64,000 nt of DNA from Solimonas marina (GCF_012241385.1 NZ_JAAVXB010000004.1:186001-250000), one strand, 5' to 3'. Shown: positions 47,985 through 57,383, counted from the first letter of the stretch. The notes: a model not told the origin generated them from the sequence alone. A program made the numbers and translations.

Positions 47985-48013
47985 TTGCAAGTGGTATTAG
48001 AAAGGTATTATAA
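47985..48013 (+). promoter_or_regulatory. gntR promoter with embedded operator
   Basis: TTGCAA (47985-47990) and TTATAA (48008-48013) are 17 bases apart. The 19-base motif TGGTATTAGAAAGGTATTA (47992-48010) fills the spacer and half of the -10. It matches the motif before the receptor gene, so the regulator probably controls itself and the receptor. Confidence 0.65.
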
Positions 48014-48024
48014 AGGTCACAGTG

Positions 48025-48786
48025 ATGCCGGCCAAAAAATCCAAACCGTCCCGCGATCCGCGACTGCAGGCCCTGATGCCCGGGGATGGCGACGCGACGC
48101 CGCGCTATCTGCAGCTCGCCCGCAAGCTCGCCGACGCGATTCAGGGCGGCTCGTGGAAGCCCGGTGATGCACTGCCGCCGGAACGCGTGCTCTGCGAGGA
48201 GCTGAAGATCTCGCGGGTCACGCTGCGCATGGCGCTCGACGCTGTCGAAGAGCAGGGCTTGATCGCGCGCCGTCAGGGCGCCGGTACGTTCGTCACTCGG
48301 CACATCGAGCACCCGCTGACCAGCCTGACCAGCTTCACCGACACGCTGCGACGCAAGGGCTACGAGCCGGGCACGCACTGGCTCGAGCGCCAGCTGCGAC
48401 CCGCCAGTGCCGAAGAGATCATGCGCCTGGGCCTGTCGCCGCAGGCCGAGGTCAGCGCCCTGACGCGTCTGCGCAGTGCCGACGGCAAGGTCATCGCCTA
48501 CGAGCGTTCGGTGCTGCCGCGCCGCGTGCTGCCCGACCCGCAGGCGGTCGGCGAGTCGCTGTACGGCTGGCTCGATGCGCATGGCATGCCGGTGGTGCGC
48601 GCGCTGCAGTATTTCCGCGCGGTCAACGTCGACAAGCGTCTCGCCGGCTTTCTCGAGATGAAGGAAGGCGCGGCAATCCTGCGCGTCATGCGTATCGGCT
48701 ATGCCCGCGACGGCGTGGCGATCGAGTTGACCGACACCTATTGCCATGGCGACTACTACGACTTCGTCGCAGAGCTGAATCGATGA
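48025..48786 (+). CDS. GntR-family regulator (HutC/NagR type) of GlcNAc use
   Basis: A 253-residue repressor. The winged helix (residues ~25-85: WKPGDALPPERVLCEELK, SRVTLRMALDAVEEQGLI, GAGTFV) precedes a C-terminal UTRA ligand domain ending HGDYYDFVAEL. NagR/DasR relatives respond to GlcN-6-P or GlcNAc-6-P. AAAGG sits 8 bases before the ATG; a GTG at 48022 is also possible. The stop overlaps the nagA ATG, so regulator and enzymes are coupled. Confidence 0.93.
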   Translation: MPAKKSKPSRDPRLQALMPGDGDATPRYLQLARKLADAIQGGSWKPGDALPPERVLCEELKISRVTLRMALDAVEEQGLIARRQGAGTFVTRHIEHPLTSLTSFTDTLRRKGYEPGTHWLERQLRPASAEEIMRLGLSPQAEVSALTRLRSADGKVIAYERSVLPRRVLPDPQAVGESLYGWLDAHGMPVVRALQYFRAVNVDKRLAGFLEMKEGAAILRVMRIGYARDGVAIELTDTYCHGDYYDFVAELNR

Positions 48787-49889
48787 GTGCACATCACACC
48801 GCAGGACGGTATCTCACGCCACAGGGCTGGCGTCGCGGTGTGATCCACATCGAAGACGGTCGTATCGCGGTGCTCGATGGTGCGCCGGCGCCGACCGCGA
48901 TCGACGGCGAATGGACGATCCTGCCGGGCTTTATCGATTTGCACGTGCACGGCGGCGGCGGCGCCGATGTGATGGACGGTGGCGACGCGTTCACGACGAT
49001 CGCGCGCACGCATGCGCGGTACGGCACGACGTCGCTGTTGACGACGACGATGACGGCGCCGCGCGAGGAAATCGAAGCCGTGCTGGCGGCGATCGGCCGC
49101 CATGCCGCGGCGCCGCGGCCGACGGGCAGCGCGCGCGTGCTCGGCGTTCATCTGGAAGGGCCTTACATCAATCCGCAGAAGCTCGGTGCGCAGCCGGACT
49201 TCGCGACCACGGCGGCGCTCGAGGACCTCGAACGGCAGTGCGCAATGGCGCCGATCCGCGTGGTCACCATCGCCCCGGAGATTGCCGGGCATCTGGATGT
49301 TGTGCGTTTTCTCAGCGCACGCGGCATTCGTGCGCAGGTCGGCCACTCGGTTGGCACCTATGAGGATGGCGTGCGTGCGCTCGAACATGGCGCCAGCGGC
49401 TTCACGCACTTGTTCAATGCCATGACCGGTCTGCATCACCGCACGCCGGGCATCACCGGCGCGGCTTTCGCGCACGCCGACTACTGCGAACTGATTCCCG
49501 ATCTGGTGCACGTCCACCCGGGCGCGATCCGTGCCGCACTGCGTGCGATTCCGCATCTGTACTGCGTCAGCGACTCGACCGCGGCGACCGGCATGCCGGA
49601 CGGCCATTACCACCTGGGCCGTCACCGCGTCACCAAGTCGCTCGGTTGCGTGCGACTCGCTGACGGCACGCTGGCCGGCAGTACGCTGACGCTCGATCAG
49701 GCGCTGCGCAATCTGGTGCACATGGGCTTGTCGGTCGAGGACGCCTCGCGACGCCTGTCGACCTATCCGGCGGACTATCTCGGCATTGCCGACCGTGGCC
49801 GCATCGCCGTCGGCGCCTGGGCGGACCTGGTTGCGCTCGACGCGGACCTGAACGTCGTTGCCGTCCATATCGAAGGAGAATCTTTGTGA
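48783..49889 (+). CDS. nagA: N-acetylglucosamine-6-phosphate deacetylase
   Basis: A 368-residue amidohydrolase that converts GlcNAc-6-P to GlcN-6-P and acetate. Motifs are GFIDLHVHGGGG (metal), EGPYINPQKLGA, HLFNAMTGLHHRTPG and VSDSTAATGMPDG with the catalytic Asp. Overlap with gntR (4 bases) and with nagB-II (1 base) indicates one polycistron. Confidence 0.96.
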   Translation: MSAHHTAGRYLTPQGWRRGVIHIEDGRIAVLDGAPAPTAIDGEWTILPGFIDLHVHGGGGADVMDGGDAFTTIARTHARYGTTSLLTTTMTAPREEIEAVLAAIGRHAAAPRPTGSARVLGVHLEGPYINPQKLGAQPDFATTAALEDLERQCAMAPIRVVTIAPEIAGHLDVVRFLSARGIRAQVGHSVGTYEDGVRALEHGASGFTHLFNAMTGLHHRTPGITGAAFAHADYCELIPDLVHVHPGAIRAALRAIPHLYCVSDSTAATGMPDGHYHLGRHRVTKSLGCVRLADGTLAGSTLTLDQALRNLVHMGLSVEDASRRLSTYPADYLGIADRGRIAVGAWADLVALDADLNVVAVHIEGESL

Positions 49890-50908
49890 TGTCGCGGATG
49901 CTCGAAGAGGCGTTGTCCGCTGGCGACGCGGTCGCGGCGCAGGCCGCGCCGAGCGCCGCGACCCTGGCGGCGCTCGGCGCACGCCTGCGCACGCTGGCGC
50001 CGAAGGTTGCGTTGACGGTGGCGCGCGGCAGCTCGGATCACGCCGCCAACTACCTCGGCTATTTGCTGATGAGCCGGCTCGGAGTGCCGGTGGCGTCGCT
50101 GCCGATGTCGCTGGTGACGCTGGGGCAGACGCCGCTGCAGGTCCGCGATCAGCTGGTGCTGGCGTTGTCGCAGTCGGGGCGCAGTCCCGACCTGGTCGAG
50201 ACCACGCGTGCGCTGACCGCCGCTGGCGCGCTGAGCGTGGCCATGGTCAATGCCGAAGGCTCGCCGCTCGCCGAGGCGGCGACCGTCTCGTTGCCGCTGG
50301 GCGCCGGTCCGGAATTGAGCGTGGCGGCGACCAAGAGCTATATCGCGACGCTGGCGATGGGCGCACGGCTGGTCGCGCATTGGCAGCAGGATGCCGCGCT
50401 GCTCGATGCCCTCGCATCGTTGCCGGCGGCGCTGCACGCGGCCTCGCAACTCGACTGGACGCCGGCGGTGACGGCGCTGCGCGATGCGTCGCGAATGATG
50501 GTGATCGGCCGCGGCCGGACGCTGTCGATCGCGCTGGAAGCGGCGCTCAAGTTCAAGGAGACCTGCGCGCTGCAGGCCGAGGCCTTCAGCGGTGCCGAAG
50601 TCCGGCACGGACCGATGGCGCTGGTCGACGACCGCTACCCGATGCTGGTCTTCGCGCCGCGCGGGCCGGAGCAGGCCGGCCTGCTCGAGGTCGCCCGGGA
50701 GATGCGTGGGCGTGGTGCACGCGTGCTGTTGGCGGCGCCGGACGACGTCGTGGACCGCGATCTGCCGCTGACGAGCAGCGCGCACGTCGATCTTGATCCG
50801 CTGCTGGCCATCCAGAGCTTCTATGTGATGGCCGCGCAGCTTTCGCAGGCGCGCGGCCTCGATGCCGACGCTCCGCGTCATCTCAACAAGGTGACGTCGA
50901 CGCGCTAG
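49889..50908 (+). CDS. nagB-II: Glucosamine-6-phosphate deaminase, SIS-type (NagB-II)
   Basis: A 339-residue protein with two SIS domains (ARGSSDHAANYLGYLL, LSQSGRSPDLVE; then GRGRTLSIALEAALKFKE and SGAEVRHGPMAL), like the isomerase half of GlmS but without the glutaminase half. In Shewanella-type GlcNAc clusters this family replaces classical NagB, making fructose-6-P and ammonia. A GTG at 49886 also exists; I prefer the ATG overlapping the nagA stop, with GAAGGAGA upstream. No classical nagB is seen in the window. Confidence 0.88.
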   Translation: MSRMLEEALSAGDAVAAQAAPSAATLAALGARLRTLAPKVALTVARGSSDHAANYLGYLLMSRLGVPVASLPMSLVTLGQTPLQVRDQLVLALSQSGRSPDLVETTRALTAAGALSVAMVNAEGSPLAEAATVSLPLGAGPELSVAATKSYIATLAMGARLVAHWQQDAALLDALASLPAALHAASQLDWTPAVTALRDASRMMVIGRGRTLSIALEAALKFKETCALQAEAFSGAEVRHGPMALVDDRYPMLVFAPRGPEQAGLLEVAREMRGRGARVLLAAPDDVVDRDLPLTSSAHVDLDPLLAIQSFYVMAAQLSQARGLDADAPRHLNKVTSTR

Positions 50909-50942
50909 CTGTCAGGCGTCGCCGTGCCGCCAGGAAACGCCG

Positions 50943-53495
50943 ATGGGAGAATTCCGCGTGACCGAGCCGCCCCAGGCCACCGACGATGAAACGATCGCGG
51001 CCCCGCTGGCCGGCGTCGTCTTTCCGCTGCGCGACGTGCCGGACCCGGTGTTCGCCGACGGTCTGGTCGGCGACGGCTGCGCGATCGATCCGCTGGTCGG
51101 CGAGTTGCGTGCGCCCTGCGACGGCACGGTCGTCCAGCTGGCGCGCACCGCACATGCGCTGACCCTGAAGACCGACAGCGGCAGCGAGCTGTTGATGCAC
51201 ATCGGCGTCGAGACCGTGCAGCTGCAGGGCGAGGGCTTTGCCGCGCACGTCGCGCAGGGCGCGCGGGTGCGGGCCGGGCAGTTGCTGATCGCATTCGATC
51301 TGGATGCGCTGGCATCGCGCGCCAAGAGCCTGCTGACGGTGGTCGCCGTCGCCAATGGCGAGCAGCGCGACATCGCCGCCCGCGAGGTGGCCGACTACCT
51401 GCCAGTCGACAGCGGTGCGCCCTTGCTGCGACTGTCGGCGCGCGCGACCGCGGCGCCCATGAGCGGGCCGACGGCGGCCGCTGAGATCGTCGAAGCCGCC
51501 GCCGTTGTCCGTCAGAGCGGCGGCCTGCATGCGCGGCCCGCGGCGCGCGTCCGGCAGGCGTTGGCGCCGTTCACGGCGCGCGTGCAGTTGCGGGCCGGCG
51601 AGCGGCAGGCCGACGCGCGCAGCGTCGTCGCGTTGATGGGGCTGGGCTTGCGCGAGGACGATGCGGTCAAGGTGCGCGGTGAGGGCGGCGACGCCGCCGC
51701 CGCCGTGGCGGCGGTCGTCGCGGCGCTGGAGACGCGGATCGCCGGCGAGGTCCATGCCACGTCATCGGCCGGCACGATGGCCAGCGGTGGCGGTCTGCTG
51801 GCGCCCGATGTGATCGGCGGTGTCAGCGCGGCGCCGGGCATCGCCATCGGCACGCTGGTGCGTTGGGCGGCGGAGCGCTTCGAGGTGCCGCAGCGCGGCG
51901 AATCGCCGGCCCGGGAAACCGACAAGCTCGATCGCGCGTTCGGCGACGTCAGTGCCGCGATCATCGCCGCGACGGTTGCCGCGCGCGCCCGGCAAAGGAC
52001 GGCCGAAGCCGATATCTTCGATGCGCACCTGGCGCTGCTCAACGATCCGCAGATCGTCGCTGCCGCGCGCACGCGCATCGCTGCCGGCGACAGCGCCGCG
52101 GCGGCCTGGCAGACCGCGATCGATCAACAGTGCCAGCTGCTGGCCGAACTCGAACACAGCCTGATCGCCGAACGCGTCAACGACCTGCGCGATCTCGAAC
52201 GGCGCATGCTGCGCGCGCTTGGCGTCGGCTCGCAGAGCGGCCCGGCGCTGCCGGATGCCGCGGTGGTGCTCGCCGACGATCTGACGCCATCGGAATTCTC
52301 GACGCTGGACGCCGCGCGCCTGAAAGGCCTGTGCCTGATCCGCGGCGGCGTGACCTCGCATGTGGCGATCATTGCTCGCGCACAAGGCGTGCCGGTGCTG
52401 GTAGGGCTCGGCGATGCCGCAGCGACCTGCGCCGACGGCGCGACGGTGATCGTCGATGCCGATCGCGGCCGCTTCGAGTTCGCACCGGACGGCGAGCGTC
52501 TGGCGGCGGTGCGGGCCGAGCTTGCGTCGCGCCAGCGCCGTCAAAGCGAATTGCAGGCCCGGGCGCAGGAAGCGGCGCTGACGCGCGATGGCACGCGTAT
52601 CGAGGTCGCGGCCAACATCACCGATCGCCGCGGTGCGCAGGCCGCTTATGCGGCCGGTGCCGACGCGATCGGCCTGCTGCGCACGGAAATCCTGTTCCTC
52701 GATCGCGATGCCGCGCCGGACGCCGATGCGCAACGCGCCAGCTACGAGGTGATTCTCGATGCGATGCATGAGCGGCCGGTGATCATCCGCACGCTCGATG
52801 TCGGCGGCGACAAGCCGGTCGGCTATCTGCCGTTCCCGCATGAGCCGAACCCGGCGCTGGGCTTGCGTGGCGTGCGTATCGTCGAGCTGCATCACGACGT
52901 CTTTGAACAGCAGTTGCGTGCCTTGCTGGCGCTGCGTCGACCTCAGCAGTGCCGGATCATGCTGCCGATGGTCACCGAGGTCGCCGAGATCATCGCGGTG
53001 CGCGAACGGCTGACGGCGCTGGCGGCCGAAATGGGCATCGACGCGCTGCCGCCGCTCGGCGCGATGATCGAGGTGCCGGCCGCCGCGTTGCTCGCCGAGC
53101 AACTCGCCGCGCACGTCGACTTTCTGTCGATCGGCACCAACGATCTGACGCAGTACGTCCTGGCGATGGATCGCGGCCACGCCGGCCTGGCGCCGCGTCT
53201 CGACGGGCTGCATCCGGCGGTGCTGCGACTGATCGCGCAGACCGTCGAAGGCGCCAGCCGGCATGGCGTCTGGGTCGGTGTCTGTGGCGCGCTGGCGTCC
53301 GATCCGGATGCGGTTGCGGTGCTGGTGGGGCTCGGCGTCAGCGAGCTGTCGGTGGACGCGCCGAGTGTGGCGCGCGTCAAGGCGCGCGTGCGTGAGCTTG
53401 ATCTGCCGGCCTGCCGCGATGCGGTACGCGAGTTGTTGGCGCTCGATTCGGCGGCCGCCGTCCGTCGCGCCGCCAAGGCCAAGTGGCCGGCCTGA
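50943..53495 (+). CDS. nagF: PTS EIIA-HPr-EI fusion protein for GlcNAc
   Basis: An 850-residue phosphotransfer protein joining three PTS modules. EIIA(Glc-type) covers residues ~15-165 with His86 in LLMHIGVET. HPr covers ~180-270 with His196 in SGGLHARPA. Enzyme I runs from ~290 to the end, with His473 in GGVTSHVAII, LRTEILFLDRD and IGTNDLTQYVLAMDRGH. All phospho-histidines are present. It passes phosphate from PEP to the EIIB of the next gene. The single-chain layout makes this sugar route independent of general PTS proteins. Confidence 0.95.
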   Translation: MGEFRVTEPPQATDDETIAAPLAGVVFPLRDVPDPVFADGLVGDGCAIDPLVGELRAPCDGTVVQLARTAHALTLKTDSGSELLMHIGVETVQLQGEGFAAHVAQGARVRAGQLLIAFDLDALASRAKSLLTVVAVANGEQRDIAAREVADYLPVDSGAPLLRLSARATAAPMSGPTAAAEIVEAAAVVRQSGGLHARPAARVRQALAPFTARVQLRAGERQADARSVVALMGLGLREDDAVKVRGEGGDAAAAVAAVVAALETRIAGEVHATSSAGTMASGGGLLAPDVIGGVSAAPGIAIGTLVRWAAERFEVPQRGESPARETDKLDRAFGDVSAAIIAATVAARARQRTAEADIFDAHLALLNDPQIVAAARTRIAAGDSAAAAWQTAIDQQCQLLAELEHSLIAERVNDLRDLERRMLRALGVGSQSGPALPDAAVVLADDLTPSEFSTLDAARLKGLCLIRGGVTSHVAIIARAQGVPVLVGLGDAAATCADGATVIVDADRGRFEFAPDGERLAAVRAELASRQRRQSELQARAQEAALTRDGTRIEVAANITDRRGAQAAYAAGADAIGLLRTEILFLDRDAAPDADAQRASYEVILDAMHERPVIIRTLDVGGDKPVGYLPFPHEPNPALGLRGVRIVELHHDVFEQQLRALLALRRPQQCRIMLPMVTEVAEIIAVRERLTALAAEMGIDALPPLGAMIEVPAAALLAEQLAAHVDFLSIGTNDLTQYVLAMDRGHAGLAPRLDGLHPAVLRLIAQTVEGASRHGVWVGVCGALASDPDAVAVLVGLGVSELSVDAPSVARVKARVRELDLPACRDAVRELLALDSAAAVRRAAKAKWPA

Positions 53496-53541
53496 TCGGG
53501 CGGCTGACGCAAACGCCCAAGCTCAGGGAACGGGGAAACAC

Positions 53542-55269
53542 ATGTCGATGAAATTCTTTGCGCCGCTGCAGAAGATCGGCCGCGCGTTGATGCTGCCGAT
53601 TGCGGTGTTGCCGGTCGCCGGCCTGATGCTGCGCTTCGGTCAGCCCGATCTGCTGGGCCTGGGCTGGCTCGCCGATGCCGGCAACGCGGTGTTCGGCAAT
53701 CTGCCGCTGATCTTCGCGATCGGCGTCGCGGTCGGCTTCGCGATCGAGAATAACGGCGTCGCCGGGCTGGCGGCGGTGATCGGCTATCTGGTGCTGAGCG
53801 CCGTGCTCAAGGCCATCGATCCGCATATCGACATGGGCGTGCTTGCCGGCGTCATCGTCGGTGTCGTCGCCGGCGTGCTCTACAACCGCTTTCGCGACAT
53901 CCGCCTGCCTGAATATCTGGCGTTCTTCGGCGGCAAGCGCTTCGTGCCCATCGTCACCGGTCTGAGCTGCCTGCTGCTCGGTGCGGTGTTCGGCCTGATC
54001 TGGCCGCCGGTGCAGTCCGGCATCGATCACGTCGGCCAGTGGCTGGTCGGCGCCGGCTCGCTCGGCAGCTTCGTCTACCTGGTGCTGAACCGCTTGCTGT
54101 TGGTCGCCGGCCTGCACCACATTCTCAACAGTCTGGTCTGGTTCGTGTTCGGCAGCTTCACCGACGCCAGCGGCGCGGTCGTCAATGGCGACCTGCATCG
54201 CTTCTTCGCCGGCGATCCGAGCGCAGGCGCGTTCATGACCGGCTTTTTCCCGATCATGATGTTCGGCCTGCCGGCCGCGTGTCTGGCGATGTACCACGCC
54301 GCGCCACGCGAGCGGCGCGGGCAGGTGGCCGGCATGTTGTTCTCGATGGCGCTGACGTCGTTTCTGACCGGCGTCACCGAACCGATCGAGTTCACCTTCA
54401 TGTTCCTCGCGCCGGGGCTCTACGCACTGCACGCGCTGCTGACCGGCATTTCCGGCGTCGTCATGTCGCTGCTGCACGTGCGCCTCGGCTTCACGTTCTC
54501 GGCCGGCGCCATCGATTACGTACTGTCGTTCGGACTCGCCAGCCATCCCTTGCTGCTGTGGCCGGTCGGCGCGGTGTTCGCCGGTATTTATTACACGAGC
54601 TTTCGCTGGGCGATCGTGCGCTTCGGCCTGAAGACGCCGGGCCGCGAGCCGGATGCCGTCGGTGCTGCATCGGCGGTGCCGGCGGACGCCGACATCGAGG
54701 TCCCGGCCGGTGTGACGGCGCGGGCCGCAGCGTTTCTCACCGCGCTCGGCGGCAGCGGCAATCTGCTCGTCATCGACGCCTGCACGACGCGCCTGCGGCT
54801 GACGGTGCGCGATGTGCAGCGCATCGACGAGCCGGCGCTGCGCGGGCTTGGCGCGCGCGGCGTGTTGCGGCCGTCGGCCGATGCGCTACAGGTCGTGCTC
54901 GGACCGCAGGCCGACATCGTCGCCGGCGAACTGCGCACGGCGGCGCGGGCGCTGCCGGATGCCGTGCCGCTTCCGGCCGCCGCCGAAGCGCATCCACCAT
55001 CGAGTGTGACGAACGCCGGGCCGGTGTCGATGCCGCCCGCCGTCGACGCCGGTGCCTGGCTGGCGGCCTTGGGCGGTCGCGACAATCTGTTGTCGCTGGT
55101 CTCGGCCGCGACGACGCGCTTGCGCGTGACGCTGCGCGATCCGGCGCGGGTCGATGTTGACGCGCTGCGCCGGCTCGGCGTGCTCGGCAGTGTGACGGCC
55201 GGTGACGGCCTGCAGCTGATCGTCGGCCGTCACGCGGCGCATTACGCCGAGGCGCTGACCGGCGGCTAG
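53542..55269 (+). CDS. nagE: PTS EIICB for N-acetylglucosamine, with a second degenerate EIIB
   Basis: A 575-residue permease. The EIIC domain (residues 1 to ~375) has about ten membrane segments and the GVTEPIEFTFMFLAP substrate-site motif. The first EIIB (~390-480) has phospho-Cys414 in DACTTRLR. A second EIIB-like domain (~500-575) has SAATTRLR, with Ala523 in place of the cysteine, so it cannot accept phosphate. GGGGAAA precedes the ATG. The specific sugar is inferred from the cluster. Confidence 0.93.
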   Translation: MSMKFFAPLQKIGRALMLPIAVLPVAGLMLRFGQPDLLGLGWLADAGNAVFGNLPLIFAIGVAVGFAIENNGVAGLAAVIGYLVLSAVLKAIDPHIDMGVLAGVIVGVVAGVLYNRFRDIRLPEYLAFFGGKRFVPIVTGLSCLLLGAVFGLIWPPVQSGIDHVGQWLVGAGSLGSFVYLVLNRLLLVAGLHHILNSLVWFVFGSFTDASGAVVNGDLHRFFAGDPSAGAFMTGFFPIMMFGLPAACLAMYHAAPRERRGQVAGMLFSMALTSFLTGVTEPIEFTFMFLAPGLYALHALLTGISGVVMSLLHVRLGFTFSAGAIDYVLSFGLASHPLLLWPVGAVFAGIYYTSFRWAIVRFGLKTPGREPDAVGAASAVPADADIEVPAGVTARAAAFLTALGGSGNLLVIDACTTRLRLTVRDVQRIDEPALRGLGARGVLRPSADALQVVLGPQADIVAGELRTAARALPDAVPLPAAAEAHPPSSVTNAGPVSMPPAVDAGAWLAALGGRDNLLSLVSAATTRLRVTLRDPARVDVDALRRLGVLGSVTAGDGLQLIVGRHAAHYAEALTGG

Positions 55270-55322
55270 CACGCTCTGTCAGGGCGCGCGCCGATCGTGC
55301 CAACGCCGGCGGCCGGCACCGC

Positions 55323-55328
55323 TACAAT
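55323..55328 (+). promoter_or_regulatory. -10 element of the ffh promoter
   Basis: TACAAT lies 29 bases before the ffh ATG. No good -35 is visible at the expected spacing. Confidence 0.45.
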
Positions 55329-55356
55329 AGGCGCTCTCATCCGTTCAGCCGGTCCC

Positions 55357-56718
55357 ATGTTCGAAAACCTGACGTCACGCCTCGGGCGCGTACTCGACTC
55401 CATTCGCGGTCAGGGTCGCCTGACCGAAGACCAGATCAATGCCGCGAGCCGCGAGCTGCGCATGGCGCTGCTCGAAGCCGACGTGGCGCTGCCGGTCGTC
55501 AAGGAGTTCGTCGACAAGATCAAGACGCGCGCATTGGGCGTCGAGATCACGCAGTCGCTGACGCCGGGCCAGGAATTCCTGCGTGTCGTCCAGCAGGAGC
55601 TGACCGCGACGCTCGGCGGCGTCACCGAGCCGCTGAATCTGCGCGCGCAGCCGCCGGCGATCATTCTGATGGCCGGCCTGCAGGGTTCGGGCAAGACCAC
55701 CAGCACCGGCAAGCTGGCGCTGTGGCTGAAGGAACAGAAAAAGAAGGTGATGGTGGTCTCGTGCGACGTCTATCGCCCGGCGGCCATCGAGCAGCTGCGC
55801 ATCGTCGCCGGCAACGTCGGCGTCGACTGCTTCCCGTCCAGCGTCGGCCAGAACCCGGTCGACATCGCGCAGGCCGCGCTGGCCGAGGCGCGCAAGCAGT
55901 ACGCCGACGTGCTGATCGTCGATACCGCCGGCCGCACCACGGTCGACGAGGAGATGATGAAGGAGATCGCCGCGCTGCACGCGGCGCTCAACCCGGTCGA
56001 GACGTTGTTCGTGGTCGACAGCATGACCGGTCAGGACGCGGCGAAGACGGCGCGCGCGTTTGCCGACGTGCTGCCGCTGACCGGCGTGATCCTGACCAAG
56101 GTCGACGGCGACGCCCGCGGTGGTGCGGCGCTGTCGGTGCGCAGCGTCACCGGCAAGCCGATCAAGTTCCTCGGCGTCGGCGAGAAGTCCGACCGCCTCG
56201 AAGTCTTCCATCCGGACCGCATTGCGACGCGCATCCTTGGCCAGGGCGACATGCTCAGCCTGATCGAGGAGACGGCGCGCAAGGTCGACCACGACAAGGC
56301 CAAGAAGCTCGCCGAGAAGCTGAAGAAGAACAAGCGCTTCGATCTCGAGGATTTCCGCGAGCAGATGTTGCAGATGCAGAACATGGGCAGCATGCAGTCG
56401 CTGATCGAGAAGCTGCCGGGCGCCGCGCAGATTCAGGCGCAGTTGAAGAACGTCGACACCGAGAAGCAGGTGCGCCGCACGGTCGCCATCATCAACTCGA
56501 TGACGGCGCAGGAACGCCGCTTTCCGGATCTGATCAAGGCCTCGCGCAAGCGCCGCATCGCGGCTGGCAGCGGCGTCGAAGTGCAGCAGGTCAATCAGCT
56601 GTTGCGCCAGTTCGAAACCACGCGCGACATGATGAAGAAGGTCGCCAGCGGTGGCATGGCGAAGATGATGCGCGGTCTGGCCGGGCGCCTGCCGCCCGGC
56701 ATGATGCCGCGCCGTTGA
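55357..56718 (+). CDS. ffh: Signal recognition particle protein Ffh
   Basis: A 453-residue GTPase that, with 4.5S RNA, targets nascent membrane proteins to FtsY. The N domain is followed by the G domain (GLQGSGKTTSTGKLA, DTAGR, TKVDGDARGGAALS) and the Met-rich M domain (EQMLQMQNMGSMQS, GMAKMMRGLAGRLPPGMMPRR). The start at 55357 opens MFENLTSRLGRVLDSIRG. In enterics ypjD adjoins ffh; here the GlcNAc cluster is between them. Confidence 0.98.
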   Translation: MFENLTSRLGRVLDSIRGQGRLTEDQINAASRELRMALLEADVALPVVKEFVDKIKTRALGVEITQSLTPGQEFLRVVQQELTATLGGVTEPLNLRAQPPAIILMAGLQGSGKTTSTGKLALWLKEQKKKVMVVSCDVYRPAAIEQLRIVAGNVGVDCFPSSVGQNPVDIAQAALAEARKQYADVLIVDTAGRTTVDEEMMKEIAALHAALNPVETLFVVDSMTGQDAAKTARAFADVLPLTGVILTKVDGDARGGAALSVRSVTGKPIKFLGVGEKSDRLEVFHPDRIATRILGQGDMLSLIEETARKVDHDKAKKLAEKLKKNKRFDLEDFREQMLQMQNMGSMQSLIEKLPGAAQIQAQLKNVDTEKQVRRTVAIINSMTAQERRFPDLIKASRKRRIAAGSGVEVQQVNQLLRQFETTRDMMKKVASGGMAKMMRGLAGRLPPGMMPRR

Positions 56719-56723
56719 GCCGC

Positions 56724-57242
56724 ATGCGCCGCCTTTGCGCCGCGGCGCTGCTGGCGCTGGCCGTCAGCGGGCCGGCGCAGGCCATCGCCATCGACCAGCA
56801 GGCGCCGGAAGCGGGCGGGGTGGTGCTGCAGGGGCCCAAGGACATTCGCCTCAGCAAGCTGCGCGGCAAGGTGGTGGTGGTCGATTTCTGGGCGAGCTGG
56901 TGCGGGCCGTGCGTCGAGTCGATGCCGAAGATCGCCGCGATCCGTCAGCACTTCATCGATGCGGGCTATGGCGACCGCTTCGCGGTGCTGTCGGTCAGCA
57001 TCGACGACAACGTCGAGCAGGCGCGGCGCTTCCTCACGGCGCATCCGATGCCGTATCCGGTGGTGGTCGATCCGGTTGGCATCGCCACCAAGAACTTCAA
57101 TTTGTGGCGCCTGCCGGCGACCTTCATCATCCGCGCCGACGGCACGATTGCGCAGATCTACTACGGCTTCGGCGACAGCTTTGCCGGCGACATCCAGGCC
57201 CGCGTCACGGCCCTGCTCGAAGGCCGGCCGCTGCCGCCCTGA
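56724..57242 (+). CDS. TlpA-like thiol:disulfide protein
   Basis: A 172-residue exported thioredoxin-fold protein. A signal peptide (LCAAALLALAVSGPAQA) is followed by a TlpA/ResA-type domain with the active site WASWCGPC and the cis-proline region RLPATFII. It lies 5 bases after ffh, inserted between ffh and rpsP. It probably acts as a periplasmic reductant, for example in cytochrome c maturation; the substrate is not known. Confidence 0.9.
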   Translation: MRRLCAAALLALAVSGPAQAIAIDQQAPEAGGVVLQGPKDIRLSKLRGKVVVVDFWASWCGPCVESMPKIAAIRQHFIDAGYGDRFAVLSVSIDDNVEQARRFLTAHPMPYPVVVDPVGIATKNFNLWRLPATFIIRADGTIAQIYYGFGDSFAGDIQARVTALLEGRPLPP

Positions 57243-57317
57243 GCGATGCCGGTGCGGCGGCCGCCGGACGGTGTGCCGAAACAGGGCTAAGCCTCTGGAT
57301 TTTCGCGCACAAATCGC

Positions 57318-57323
57318 TACAAT
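57318..57323 (+). promoter_or_regulatory. -10 element of the rpsP operon promoter
   Basis: TACAAT in the context CGCTACAATACGCC, 61 bases before rpsP. The -35 region (CTGGAT at 57295) is weak. Confidence 0.5.
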
Positions 57324-57383
57324 ACGCCCCCTTTCAGCGGCCCTCGGTCCGTCTGAGGACTGTCCGAAATTCAGGAAAACAGC

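Noticed and set aside
48022-48024. GTG start for gntR
   Set aside because: The adjacent ATG has better spacing from AAAGG; the difference is one residue.
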